Shown here: piece by piece, positions 1-8,266 of the stretch
Numbering within the stretch: position 1 is the first letter of the stretch
Layout of the letters: each line of letters starts with the position of its first letter
NCBI RefSeq assembly: GCF_001590965.1
Contig: NZ_BCTW01000007.1
Location: 124,001-188,000 of the forward strand
DNA: 64,000 nt
Origin: Novosphingobium lentum NBRC 107847
GTDB taxonomy: Bacteria; Pseudomonadota; Alphaproteobacteria; Sphingomonadales; Sphingomonadaceae
Direction of reading: 5' to 3'
Made by a program: the position numbers and the translations under genes
The notes under the pieces: model-generated
What the model was told of the DNA's origin: nothing
Seen by the model: the letters and a program-made list of their open reading frames with translations, nothing else
The model's database searches: none

Positions 1-3000
1 CGCATCCGGCGGATCCGATCTTCGGAGGCCGCGGCGAGCTGCTCCTCGAGGATTGTCACGCGCGCCCGGTGACTGGCCTCCAAGCTATCCCTCCGAAAGC
101 GAGCGATCTCGCCTGCCTCGAACACATGCTCGGCGCGCCGACGGGTCCATAATTCATGATGCCAGCCTTCGAGTCCCTCCACCGCAGAACTGTCAGGAGG
201 AGCTACATCGGGCGCGTCTGCTGCCATCGTGAAAATGTCCAAGAAGGCTGACGCGACCCGCGGATCTTCGACGACCGGCACGAGCATTGCATCCTCGCGC
301 AAGCCGCGCATCTGCCATTGGTAGATTGCAAACGGATGATCGCCCGCCGGCAACTCGGGATCGTTCACGCGAAGCGTCACCACAATTTCGTCGTCTCCTG
401 CGAACGAGCGCGCTGCTGCCTGCGTCAGCGGGTGGACCGGCGTGATGAACGCAAGGGAACGATCCTCGTTGGCCGCCTCGCGGTCGAACGTCAGCGCAAG
501 CGTCTGGTGATCGCCGCGCAACCAGGTCTCCCATTCGCGGTCCGCAAGACTGAGACGCGTCCCGCGCGCGCGCGCCGGAACGAGGTGGCGCCGGGCATCG
601 GCGGCCAAACGGAGGCTCTTGACCGGGCCTTGGCCGCTAATGGGGTTCCGACCGACATCGAGTTCGCGTTCGAGGTGTAGCCCCACTAGCCGCTCAATGG
701 CGGCCGGCTCGAGCCAGCGGCTCGATGCCTCGGCGATCTCGTCGTTCATTCGCGTGCGCTCGATCCGAACCCCGAACAGCTCGGCCTCACGCTCCTCGAG
801 CGCGTCGGTCTCGAGGATTTGACGGATTTCATTGTCAGCGAGTTGCTGAAGCCGCGCTTGCCGCTCTTCCTCGGTCAACAGGAAATCGTCCGCCACGGCC
901 TGAAGCCGTCCAGCGATCTCGCCCAAAATTGCCTCACTACCTCCGATCGCGCGTTCGAAGACGCCGATCCGCACGAGGCACCGCTGATAGATATCGAAAT
1001 CCACCGTCCCCGGGGTCACAAAGTTGTAGATTGCGACTGTCTGACTTGCTTGGCCGTAGCGGTCGATGCGGCCGATGCGCTGCTCGATCCGCATGGGATT
1101 CCAGGGAATGTCGAAATTGACCAATGCGTCACAGAACTGGAAGTCGAGACCTTCCGACCCGACCTCCGAGGACAAGAGAACATCGATCGCGTCTTCGTTC
1201 TCAGGCGCAAGCGCAAAGGCCTTGCGAAGGGCGCGTCGATCGTCGTCGGCAACGCCGCCATGAATAAGCCCCACGCGGACACCGCGAGCGCGAAGCGCTT
1301 CGTAGAGATAGGCGAGCGTATGCCGAAAGGAACTGAACAGCAAAAGTCGGCGGTTCGCCATCCCCCCTTTCTGGTTGACGATGTCGAGGAGGGCTGTGAG
1401 CTTGGGGTCTTCGTCCGACAGGTTGCGCGCGCGTTCCACCAGAGAGGCGATTTCCGTGCGAAGCGCATCTATGTCGGCGTCATTATGGTCGAGCGCATGA
1501 TCGTCGATTTCGATAAGTTCGAGGTCGCTGAGCCGACGAGACAGGATGTCTTCAAGGAACGGGGCAAGCCCGTGGAGCGAGCTTGCTGCCTGGCGGCGGA
1601 TTGTCGTCATCAGGAAGCCGAGGGGAGCAGCGCCGTGCGCTCGCAAATAGATGATGCGCTGAAGGGCCAGCAGATCGTCATGGACGCTTTGCTGCTCCTG
1701 CGTGAATGGCACCTCCACGGTACGCGCTTTCCGGCTCGTGAAGTTGCCGATATCGCGGCGCCGCGTCCGACTGATCATCGTTGAAAAGCTGTGGAGCCCT
1801 TCGGCCGGCCGGATAAGCCGCACCCGGTCGTCGTCGCTTGCAGCGCCACGCGTGGCCGTAAGCAGATTGCGAAACTCGGGCGACGGGGATAGCATCGCTC
1901 GCCCCCAATCGGTCGCAGCGGCCTCATTGAGGTGTCCAATCGCTTCTTGCTGCCATCCTGCTGCAGCGCCGCGGATGGCAGCGATCGCGGCGTTGATGGC
2001 TTCGTTCGGTTCGGCCATCCGCTCGAAGGTTGGGCGGTCAATGACAAGGTCGGGGCGCAGAAGGTTTAGCAACGAATACAGATCACCGGTTCCGAGCTGA
2101 ACAGGGGTTGCCGTGATAAGCACGACGGCTTCCGCATTGTCTGCAAGGATCCGTAGACCCTGATGAAGACCAGTGTCGGCATTACGCGCATTGTGCGCCT
2201 CGTCGACGATCAAGAGATCGAACCGAGGCGGCGTATCGAGGGTATTCAGCCCCGGTCCGCGACGGCCTCCGCGTTGCTGATAGCCCTGTAACAAATTCTC
2301 GTTTACGAGCGAGAATGGAAGGATCGCACGGGAGTACCGGTCGGGCCATTCTCCCTCGAGGTCGCTCTGGTCAAGACAATAGCGCAACTCGTCGCTGCCC
2401 AGCGTAACAAACTCCTCATCGAACCGCCGCATCTCGCGGTGCCATTTCTCCTCCACGACGAGCGCTTTCGAGCAAACGATCAAAACCGACCGGAGCGGAC
2501 GACGCGCCTGCAGTTCGCGCAGCAGGAGCCCCGCCTCAATAGTTTTGCCCACCCCGACCTCGTCCGCGACGAGCAGGCGCGGTCGATCGGCCCGAATGAA
2601 TTTCAGCACGGGCCGGAACTGGTATGGGATGAAATCAATGCGGCCGGCTTGCAGCGAATATAAGTTGGCAATGCTGGGCTCAGCAAGCTGGAGAGCAGTC
2701 AGGCGGGCGTTAAATTCGCTCAGTGTGGAGCGCACCGCCCCTGGCGCAAGATTCGCGCGCACGACTTGACTCAAATACAGGGTTTCGAGGCGACCATCGA
2801 TGAAAACGCTGAGACGTGTTTCCCGATTGCTGGGCGTGATGCCCGTGATCACACCGATGCGGGCGGGGTCAGAACGCAATGCAACTGTCTCGCCGATGGT
2901 GAGGGCAGGCATCGGCTGCAAAGCGGCGACACGTGTTGCGATCACCTCACGAACCTTCCGTTCGAGAGCATCGACGTCCACGCCATGCGCGCGCGCCGTT

Positions 3001-3083
3001 TCGACGATTTCCTCGTCGGTGGCATCGAGAATTCCCTCCGCTATCAGCGCAAGAATGTCGTCAGAGTTCGGAGTCGTCGTCAT
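1..3083 (-). CDS. SNF2/RapA-like DEAH helicase, C-terminus beyond the left edge
   Basis: Superfamily 2 ATPase expected to translocate on DNA or displace bound protein. The minus-strand frame is open from an ATG at 3083 to base 1, giving about 1027 residues with the end missing. Motif I reads ADEVGVGKTIEAG at about residues 173-185, motif II is DEAH at about 294-297, an ITATP motif follows, and the second helicase lobe carries SEVGSEGLDF and QRIGRIDRYGQ (motif VI) near residue 670. This form of motif I is typical of bacterial RapA/DrmD-type helicases, some of which act in phage defence such as DISARM. The ATG overlaps the stop codon of the upstream sigma-like gene (TAATG), which implies coupled translation. 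No methylase, nuclease or phospholipase partner is visible; partners could lie left of base 1. The family is clear, the biological role is inferred. Confidence 0.93.
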   Translation of the reverse strand, partial: MTTTPNSDDILALIAEGILDATDEEIVETARAHGVDVDALERKVREVIATRVAALQPMPALTIGETVALRSDPARIGVITGITPSNRETRLSVFIDGRLETLYLSQVVRANLAPGAVRSTLSEFNARLTALQLAEPSIANLYSLQAGRIDFIPYQFRPVLKFIRADRPRLLVADEVGVGKTIEAGLLLRELQARRPLRSVLIVCSKALVVEEKWHREMRRFDEEFVTLGSDELRYCLDQSDLEGEWPDRYSRAILPFSLVNENLLQGYQQRGGRRGPGLNTLDTPPRFDLLIVDEAHNARNADTGLHQGLRILADNAEAVVLITATPVQLGTGDLYSLLNLLRPDLVIDRPTFERMAEPNEAINAAIAAIRGAAAGWQQEAIGHLNEAAATDWGRAMLSPSPEFRNLLTATRGAASDDDRVRLIRPAEGLHSFSTMISRTRRRDIGNFTSRKARTVEVPFTQEQQSVHDDLLALQRIIYLRAHGAAPLGFLMTTIRRQAASSLHGLAPFLEDILSRRLSDLELIEIDDHALDHNDADIDALRTEIASLVERARNLSDEDPKLTALLDIVNQKGGMANRRLLLFSSFRHTLAYLYEALRARGVRVGLIHGGVADDDRRALRKAFALAPENEDAIDVLLSSEVGSEGLDFQFCDALVNFDIPWNPMRIEQRIGRIDRYGQASQTVAIYNFVTPGTVDFDIYQRCLVRIGVFERAIGGSEAILGEIAGRLQAVADDFLLTEEERQARLQQLADNEIRQILETDALEEREAELFGVRIERTRMNDEIAEASSRWLEPAAIERLVGLHLERELDVGRNPISGQGPVKSLRLAADARRHLVPARARGTRLSLADREWETWLRGDHQTLALTFDREAANEDRSLAFITPVHPLTQAAARSFAGDDEIVVTLRVNDPELPAGDHPFAIYQWQMRGLREDAMLVPVVEDPRVASAFLDIFTMAADAPDVAPPDSSAVEGLEGWHHELWTRRRAEHVFEAGEIARFRRDSLEASHRARVTILEEQLAAASEDRIRRM

Positions 3084-3610
3084 TATTTCCATCCAGGTTC
3101 GAAGTGACGTCGCAAAGTTCGGGTCATGCGGCGACGAGCAGTATCGTAGCCAGTCGCGTCGAGACCGAGTTGGCTGCAAGCTTGCTTTCGACTTGTCTGG
3201 GCCAGCATGTGGTCGAAGATACCCATTGCGGGGGGATCGTAGATCAAGTGCGCTCTCATTCGATGGGCGAGATCGGCTAAATCAAGCTCTTCGGTCTCAA
3301 GATCGTCGGCATGCCCGCCACCCCGATCTCCAGCTAGCGGTTCACGCATGTCCTCAGCGCGCCATTGGCTGGCAATACTGCGCATCACTTGGGATATAAA
3401 GGTATGGAGAGAAACATGTGCGGGCCAGGGTCTATCCCCGGCTAATATTCGGGCGAACGCTTCATTGAGAAGATCAAACGGGTCTCGCCGGGGGGCGAAC
3501 CAGACCCAAGTGTTCGCAAGGGCGGCGAGGCGCAGCAAGTCGGATTGCCGCTGACGGCTGAACAGCCGTCCGACTTCCTCCAACGAAAGATGCTCAACCT
3601 CGTCCATCAT
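3083..3610 (-). CDS. Small sigma-70-like protein coupled to the helicase
   Basis: About 175 residues resembling a minimal sigma factor. An N-terminal stretch (DPFDLLNEAFARIL, then SQVMRSIASQWR) looks like sigma region 2, and a C-terminal helix-turn-helix-like stretch (RKQACSQLGLDATGYDTARR) resembles region 4. The linker is acidic. Its stop codon overlaps the helicase start by one base, so the two proteins are probably made together. ATG starts at 3610 or 3607 are used here; an in-frame GTG at 3619, preceded by GAGAG, is an alternative. It could be a true ECF-like sigma factor or a sigma-derived adaptor that recruits the helicase to RNA polymerase or DNA. The resemblance is judged by eye and the function is unproven. 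Confidence 0.65.
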   Translation of the reverse strand: MMDEVEHLSLEEVGRLFSRQRQSDLLRLAALANTWVWFAPRRDPFDLLNEAFARILAGDRPWPAHVSLHTFISQVMRSIASQWRAEDMREPLAGDRGGGHADDLETEELDLADLAHRMRAHLIYDPPAMGIFDHMLAQTSRKQACSQLGLDATGYDTARRRMTRTLRRHFEPGWK

Positions 3611-3828
3611 ATTTCTCACGTCATTCTCTCAGTTATATTGCGAGGCTCACAAACAAACTGGGAAGGCGGATCGAAAAATTTCTCAAAGGTTCCGATTTGA
3701 GCCGTGTACGACAACGACACCGCTATAGCTCATTGGAGATGTCGAGGGCGTATCGAGCCCGGCCACTGTCGCAAATTTGTCGCGAGCAATCAGAAACTTT
3801 CCCGCCGCTCGACCGGAGCGTGTCGCGG

Positions 3829-4494
3829 TTACGGTCGGAGGTGCCGCTGCCGCCGAGACTGGAATTCGAAATCAAGAGGTTCCCGGCTCATACCGCGACC
3901 GTCTAACACCAATTCATAAACCTGAACGTTGCGGGCTTGGCAGTACGATGAAACGACCTCCTTCACATCCGAAGCCATCCGGTGGCCGAGAGTGACGGAT
4001 TGCACGCCTCCCGGGATCCGCAGCCGCCCCTCTCTACGGGAGATGATGCGAATTTCTTGCTCATGCCGCCACTCGTCGATTTTTGTCAGCAAGACCAACT
4101 CGGCCAGGCGTGCCGGATCCGCATCTTGATAGATATCAAAGCTAGCTTCTAGGGGTTCGTAGCGCACGTGACCGACGGTGACGTCGCCCGAGGTGTTAAG
4201 GCCGGAAAGATCATATTCCAACGCCAGGCCGCGAAACTCATCGGCATAATAAGCCCATTGAGTTGCGATATTGAAACGGGCTGACAGCGAGCAAACATAT
4301 CTGCCACGCTTTCCTCGTCGAATTGCATTGATGATCCGCTGGGCGTCCCCTTGGGCATTACCCGGTTCGTAGTAATAGAATCCTTCCATCGGATCATTCA
4401 GGGTTTGCCAGTCTGCGCACCATAGATCGTTGGAGCGGATCATACCCAGGACGCGATCCAAATCGCGCAGAGTCCGAAACTTGAATGCTCGCAC
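3829..4494 (-). CDS. DUF2971 family protein
   Basis: About 221 residues with the features of DUF2971: an N-terminal FKFRTL segment, then LWCADWQTLNDPMEG near residue 30, a central SLSARFNIATQWAYYADEFRGLALEYD, and a later KIDEWRHEQEIRII. The family has no established biochemical activity but is frequent in phage, plasmid and defence-island contexts. A GTG at 4494 with a GGGGG stretch upstream puts the conserved FKFRTL at the N-terminus and is preferred to the TTG at 4554, which would add about 20 residues of unlike composition. It is on the same strand as the sigma-helicase pair, about 220 bases upstream of it, and divergent from the nucleotidyltransferase-HEPN gene. Family assignment is good; the role is unknown. 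Confidence 0.78.
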   Translation of the reverse strand: MRAFKFRTLRDLDRVLGMIRSNDLWCADWQTLNDPMEGFYYYEPGNAQGDAQRIINAIRRGKRGRYVCSLSARFNIATQWAYYADEFRGLALEYDLSGLNTSGDVTVGHVRYEPLEASFDIYQDADPARLAELVLLTKIDEWRHEQEIRIISRREGRLRIPGGVQSVTLGHRMASDVKEVVSSYCQARNVQVYELVLDGRGMSREPLDFEFQSRRQRHLRP

Positions 4495-4848
4495 TTTGGT
4501 CCCCCCGCTGCGAACTTGAGTATCGCACCGCTGCGGATGATCCCGGCCCGGCAAGCGACGTCAAGGACACGGTCCTATAGCCTTAACATCGATGAAATAG
4601 CGAATGTCTGCTTCCGAGCAACGGCCTTGCTCACTTGTTCGGCGACAATGAGACGCGAAGCAGACGCCTCGGTTCCGCGACGCCGAGCAGCATCTTTGAG
4701 GCAGCAGTCACTGGTCAGCTACGACTTAGATCAGGTGCTACCTGACTTTCGGCTTGTGACAAAAGGACCCAACACTGGAGGCAGTTGTGGTGCAGGCGAG
4801 GCCGCTTCGATCTTGCCAACTGGACTCAGTGCCTACAGGGTAGGAGCC
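4495..4848. other. Intergenic region between DUF2971 and MNT-HEPN genes
   Basis: This 354-base divergent gap holds no convincing gene. An open frame runs through it in phase with the HEPN gene, but its composition and the good ribosome binding site at 4843-4846 argue that translation begins at 4849. The only structured element noticed is the inverted repeat at 4731-4745, listed separately. Confidence 0.5.
4731..4745. promoter_or_regulatory. Inverted repeat upstream of MNT-HEPN gene
   Basis: TCAGGT-GCT-ACCTGA: perfect 6-bp arms with a 3-base spacer, about 100 bases before the MNT-HEPN start. It could be an autoregulatory operator, as many toxin-antitoxin-like genes have, but chance cannot be excluded. 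Confidence 0.35.
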
Positions 4849-5775
4849 ATGCGTACCGATCTCGATCATCTTCCGGCCAGCAAGCAGCGCGAGCTTGAGC
4901 GGGTAAAGCAGATCATCTTCGAGGAATTCGAGGATGCGCTCGCGCTCGCCACGATGAACTGGAAGAAGAAGGGTCGGATCGATAAAATCATTCTTTATGG
5001 CAGCTATGCTCGCGGCGGTTGGGTCGACGAACCGCATACGGCGAAGGGCTACCGATCCGATTTCGATCTGCTGATCATTGTCAACGATGAACGCCTGACC
5101 GAGAAGGTCGATTACTGGCTCAAGCTCGACGATCGGCTGACCCGCGAGCTTGCGATCGACAAGACGCTCCACACGCCCGTCAATTTCATTGTTCACACCA
5201 TTCAGGAAGTGAACGACGGCCTCGCGCATGGGCGCTATTTCTTCATGGACGTCGCGCGCGACGGGATCGCGCTCTACGAGTTTGACGAAAAGGGGCTTCA
5301 CACTCCCAAGCCCAAGACGCCCGAACAGGCGCTTGCGATGGCGAAGGAATATTTCGACGAATGGTTTCCGAGCGCGATCAAGCGCTTCGACATTGCGAAG
5401 TTCGGGACTGAAAAGGGTTACCTTAAGGACGCTGCGTTCGACACGCACCAAGCGGTCGAGCGTTTATACCACTGCGTCTTGCTGGTCTGTACCTTCTATA
5501 CTCCGCACGTCCACAATCTCGGTTTCCTGCGCACGCAGGCTGAGCGGATCGATCTGCGGCTTGTCGAGGCATGGCCGCGCGAGACACGCGCGGACCGCGG
5601 GCGGTTCGAGAAGCTGAAAGAGGCCTATGTGAAGGCCCGCTACTCGAAACATTATCGCATCACCGAAGAGGAATTGCTCTGGCTCGCCGGCTGCGTCGAG
5701 GAACTCGGCCGTGCCGTCCATGCGATCTGCACCGAACGTATCGTCGCGCTCGAAGAGAAAACGGCACAGGAATGA
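4849..5775 (+). CDS. Nucleotidyltransferase-HEPN fusion protein
   Basis: A 308-residue protein joining a minimal nucleotidyltransferase (MNT) domain to a C-terminal HEPN domain. The MNT part has GSYARG at residues 51-56 and the metal-binding DFD at 71-73. The HEPN part (about 200-300) is helical, with a KARYSKHYRITEEEL segment near the Arg-His region typical of the family. In two-gene MNT-HEPN systems the HEPN RNase is the toxin and the MNT adenylylates and silences it; in one chain both activities would be in cis. The ATG at 4849 is chosen because GGAG lies just upstream, although the frame is open for another 330 bases. It is divergent from DUF2971. Domain calls are strong; a toxin-antitoxin or defence role is inferred. 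Confidence 0.85.
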   Translation: MRTDLDHLPASKQRELERVKQIIFEEFEDALALATMNWKKKGRIDKIILYGSYARGGWVDEPHTAKGYRSDFDLLIIVNDERLTEKVDYWLKLDDRLTRELAIDKTLHTPVNFIVHTIQEVNDGLAHGRYFFMDVARDGIALYEFDEKGLHTPKPKTPEQALAMAKEYFDEWFPSAIKRFDIAKFGTEKGYLKDAAFDTHQAVERLYHCVLLVCTFYTPHVHNLGFLRTQAERIDLRLVEAWPRETRADRGRFEKLKEAYVKARYSKHYRITEEELLWLAGCVEELGRAVHAICTERIVALEEKTAQE

Positions 5776-5822
5776 GGCTGACGCGGTTACGGCAATCCGC
5801 GTCTGTGGTCGGCTTATAAAGT

Positions 5823-5840
5823 CCCCTCGATAGCGAGGGG
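5823..5840. promoter_or_regulatory. 18-bp palindrome, putative LuxR-type operator, copy 1
   Basis: CCCCTCG-ATAG-CGAGGGG, perfect 7-bp arms with a 4-base spacer, 75 bases before the TonB receptor start. The same geometry and sequence recur at 9923-9940, 15756-15773 and 15817-15834, always upstream of genes of this cluster. Binding by the regulator at 11617-12414 is inferred. Confidence 0.7.
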
Positions 5841-5914
5841 GCCGATGTCCGCAGTTTCCGTCTACCGTCCCGGGACAATGGTTTGAATAGACCAGTTCTT
5901 GGGAGGATAAATTG

Positions 5915-8239
5915 ATGACATTTGTCAGTTCGCGTGCGGGGCTGTTTGCGTCTGTCGCATTGTTCTGTTGCTCGGTCCCGGATGGCGCTGCGGCGCAGGA
6001 TGTTTCCGCGACTGACGGTGCCCCGCAAGCCCATGATCCAGACGAAATCGTTGTGTCGGCCCAACGGCGGGACCAGGCGCTCAGCGATGTCGGTATCAGC
6101 GTCAGCGTGCTGTCGAGTAATGCCATCGCGGAACATGGCATCACCTCTGCCTCCGACCTTGCCAAGATCGTACCCGGGTTTACCGCCGCGGATTCAGCCT
6201 TGAACGTGCCGCTCTATACGCTGCGCGGCGTTGGCTTCAACGACGGCAGCCTGGGCGCCAACGCGGCGGTAGGCGTTTATGTGAATGAAATTCCGTTGGC
6301 TTATCCGGCGATGACGCAGGGAGCAGTGCTCGACCTTGAGCGGATCGAAGTTCTGAAGGGGCCGCAGGGAACGCTTTACGGCCAGAACTCGACGGGCGGC
6401 ACGATCAACTACATCTCCAACAAACCGAGCGACACCTTCGAGGCCGGCATCGACGTGACCGCCAGTCGGTTCGATACCATGCGCGGCCAGGCCTATGTCA
6501 GCGGCCCGCTGTCCAAAACGGTCAGGGCGCGGATCGCTGCCGATTTCGCTCTGGGTGGCGACTGGCAACGCAGCATCTCTCGTCCCGGCGACGAGCTTGG
6601 CCAGGTCGAACGCGGATCTTTCCGCGCCCTGTTAAATTGGGAGCCGAGCGACCGGGTTAGCGTCGATCTCGACCTCAACGGCTGGTATGACAAATCGGAT
6701 ACGCAGGCGCTGCAATTGATCCGGTTCACACCGGCCCGACCGGCCAATGTTCCCCGGCTGCCGCAAGTATTCAATTCGCCCTTTGCTGGCAACAACGCCC
6801 GCGACGCCGACTGGACGCCCGGTCTGGATTATGGCCGCGACGACCGCTTTGGGCAGGCTGGGCTCAAGATCGGATACGAACTAAGCGATGCTATCCGCCT
6901 GACGTCGATCTCGTCCTATTCGGACTACAAGGGCAATGCCTTGCTCGATCGCGACGGCATGGCAGCGGTCAATTTCGAGGCCCGGGTTAAGGGAACGATC
7001 AAATCCTGGTATCAGGAACTGCGGTTAAGCGGGGATACCGACGAATTGTTCTGGAGCTTTGGCGGGAACTACCGCCATGACAAGATCCGCGATCTTCAGG
7101 ACACGAGTATCCGCGAGGGCACGAGCACGGTTGGTGCCTATCGCCGGACACCTGTCACCGCCAATCAGCAAGTCGAGACCTATGCCGTCTTCGCCGATGG
7201 TGAATTCGACATCGCCTCGACGATCTCGCTGGTCGGCGGCGTTCGCTATACCGAGGACAGGCGCGATTTCGCCGGATGTACGGCCGATAGCGGCGCCGGT
7301 GATCTCGCCGCGTTTTTCTCGCCGATCGTGAATTCGCTGCGCGCCGCGCGCGGCCTGGCCCCACTTCCGGCAACTGCGCCGGGAGCCTGCGTGACGCTGG
7401 ATGCCAACCTTGTGCCTGGCCTGCAAGAGAAGCGCCTGGTCGAGAATAACGTGTCTTACCACGCGGGTATCAACTGGAAGCCCGCGCCGCGGACGCTGGT
7501 CTACGCCACGATATCGCAAGGCTATAAGGCGGGCGCGTTCGCGACGTTGGGGTCGACCACCGAAGTGCAGTTGCGCCCTGTGAAGCAGGAAAAGCTGATT
7601 GCCTATGAAATCGGCGCGAAGACCAGTCCGCTGGGCTCGCTGCTGCAACTCAATGCGGCAGCCTTTTATTACGACTACACCAACAAGCAGCAGCGGGGGC
7701 GGATCATCGACCCGACCTTTGGTGGCCTATCGACGCTGGTCAACGTGCCCAAGTCGCGAATTTACGGCGCGGAGGTCGAAGCAAGCCTGCGCCCCGTTCA
7801 GGGGCTGACGCTTTATGCTTCCTATCTGTACCTGAACACAAAGATCACGGAGTTCACCGGCATCAACTTCTCGAACCAGGTTGAGGATTTCGCGGGCGAC
7901 GCCTTGAACTTCTCACCCAAACATTCGGTCAATGCCGGCGGATCCTATGAGCGGGACGTGTCGTCGAATCTCACCGCTTTCGTCGGTGCGGACTATAGCT
8001 ATCGCAGCGCGACATCGGCATTCTTCGGCAATGTCGCTGGACAGGAAATCAAAGACTATCAGGTCGTCGATCTGCGCGCCGGCATCCGCAACGACGATGC
8101 GGGGTGGAAGGTTTCGGTCTTCGGCAACAACGTGCTCAATGAATATTATTGGAATAACGTGATCCGCGGGACCGACGGTATCGCGCGCGCTGCGGCCCGT
8201 CCCGCGACCTACGGCATCCAGTTCGGGTTCAAATACTAA
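5915..8239 (+). CDS. TonB-dependent outer-membrane receptor
   Basis: A 774-residue receptor expected to import the substrate of the adjacent catabolic genes across the outer membrane with TonB-ExbBD energy. It has a signal peptide with an AAAQ junction near residue 29, a TonB-box region (DEIVVSAQRR), a plug domain with IEVLKGPQGTLYGQNSTGG, and a long beta-barrel ending in an aromatic residue (GFKY), as needed for barrel assembly. The ATG at 5915 is used; a TTG three bases earlier is in frame. GGGAGGA lies 8-14 bases upstream. The operator-like palindrome at 5823-5840 is in its leader. The style (multiple QRR/TQRR-type barrels per catabolic cluster) is typical of sphingomonads. Ligand unknown; by context a hydrophobic ketone or terpenoid-like compound. 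Confidence 0.93.
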   Translation: MTFVSSRAGLFASVALFCCSVPDGAAAQDVSATDGAPQAHDPDEIVVSAQRRDQALSDVGISVSVLSSNAIAEHGITSASDLAKIVPGFTAADSALNVPLYTLRGVGFNDGSLGANAAVGVYVNEIPLAYPAMTQGAVLDLERIEVLKGPQGTLYGQNSTGGTINYISNKPSDTFEAGIDVTASRFDTMRGQAYVSGPLSKTVRARIAADFALGGDWQRSISRPGDELGQVERGSFRALLNWEPSDRVSVDLDLNGWYDKSDTQALQLIRFTPARPANVPRLPQVFNSPFAGNNARDADWTPGLDYGRDDRFGQAGLKIGYELSDAIRLTSISSYSDYKGNALLDRDGMAAVNFEARVKGTIKSWYQELRLSGDTDELFWSFGGNYRHDKIRDLQDTSIREGTSTVGAYRRTPVTANQQVETYAVFADGEFDIASTISLVGGVRYTEDRRDFAGCTADSGAGDLAAFFSPIVNSLRAARGLAPLPATAPGACVTLDANLVPGLQEKRLVENNVSYHAGINWKPAPRTLVYATISQGYKAGAFATLGSTTEVQLRPVKQEKLIAYEIGAKTSPLGSLLQLNAAAFYYDYTNKQQRGRIIDPTFGGLSTLVNVPKSRIYGAEVEASLRPVQGLTLYASYLYLNTKITEFTGINFSNQVEDFAGDALNFSPKHSVNAGGSYERDVSSNLTAFVGADYSYRSATSAFFGNVAGQEIKDYQVVDLRAGIRNDDAGWKVSVFGNNVLNEYYWNNVIRGTDGIARAAARPATYGIQFGFKY

Positions 8240-8266
8240 GCGAATGTCGCGGGCAGGCGGCTGGGG

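Noticed and set aside
819..1784. Plus-strand open frame of 321 codons
   Set aside because: It lies antisense to the helicase, whose motifs are unambiguous; the frame has no recognisable domain.
4516..4848. Upstream extension of the MNT-HEPN frame
   Set aside because: Open by chance; the extension has no family likeness, and a good ribosome binding site marks the start at 4849.
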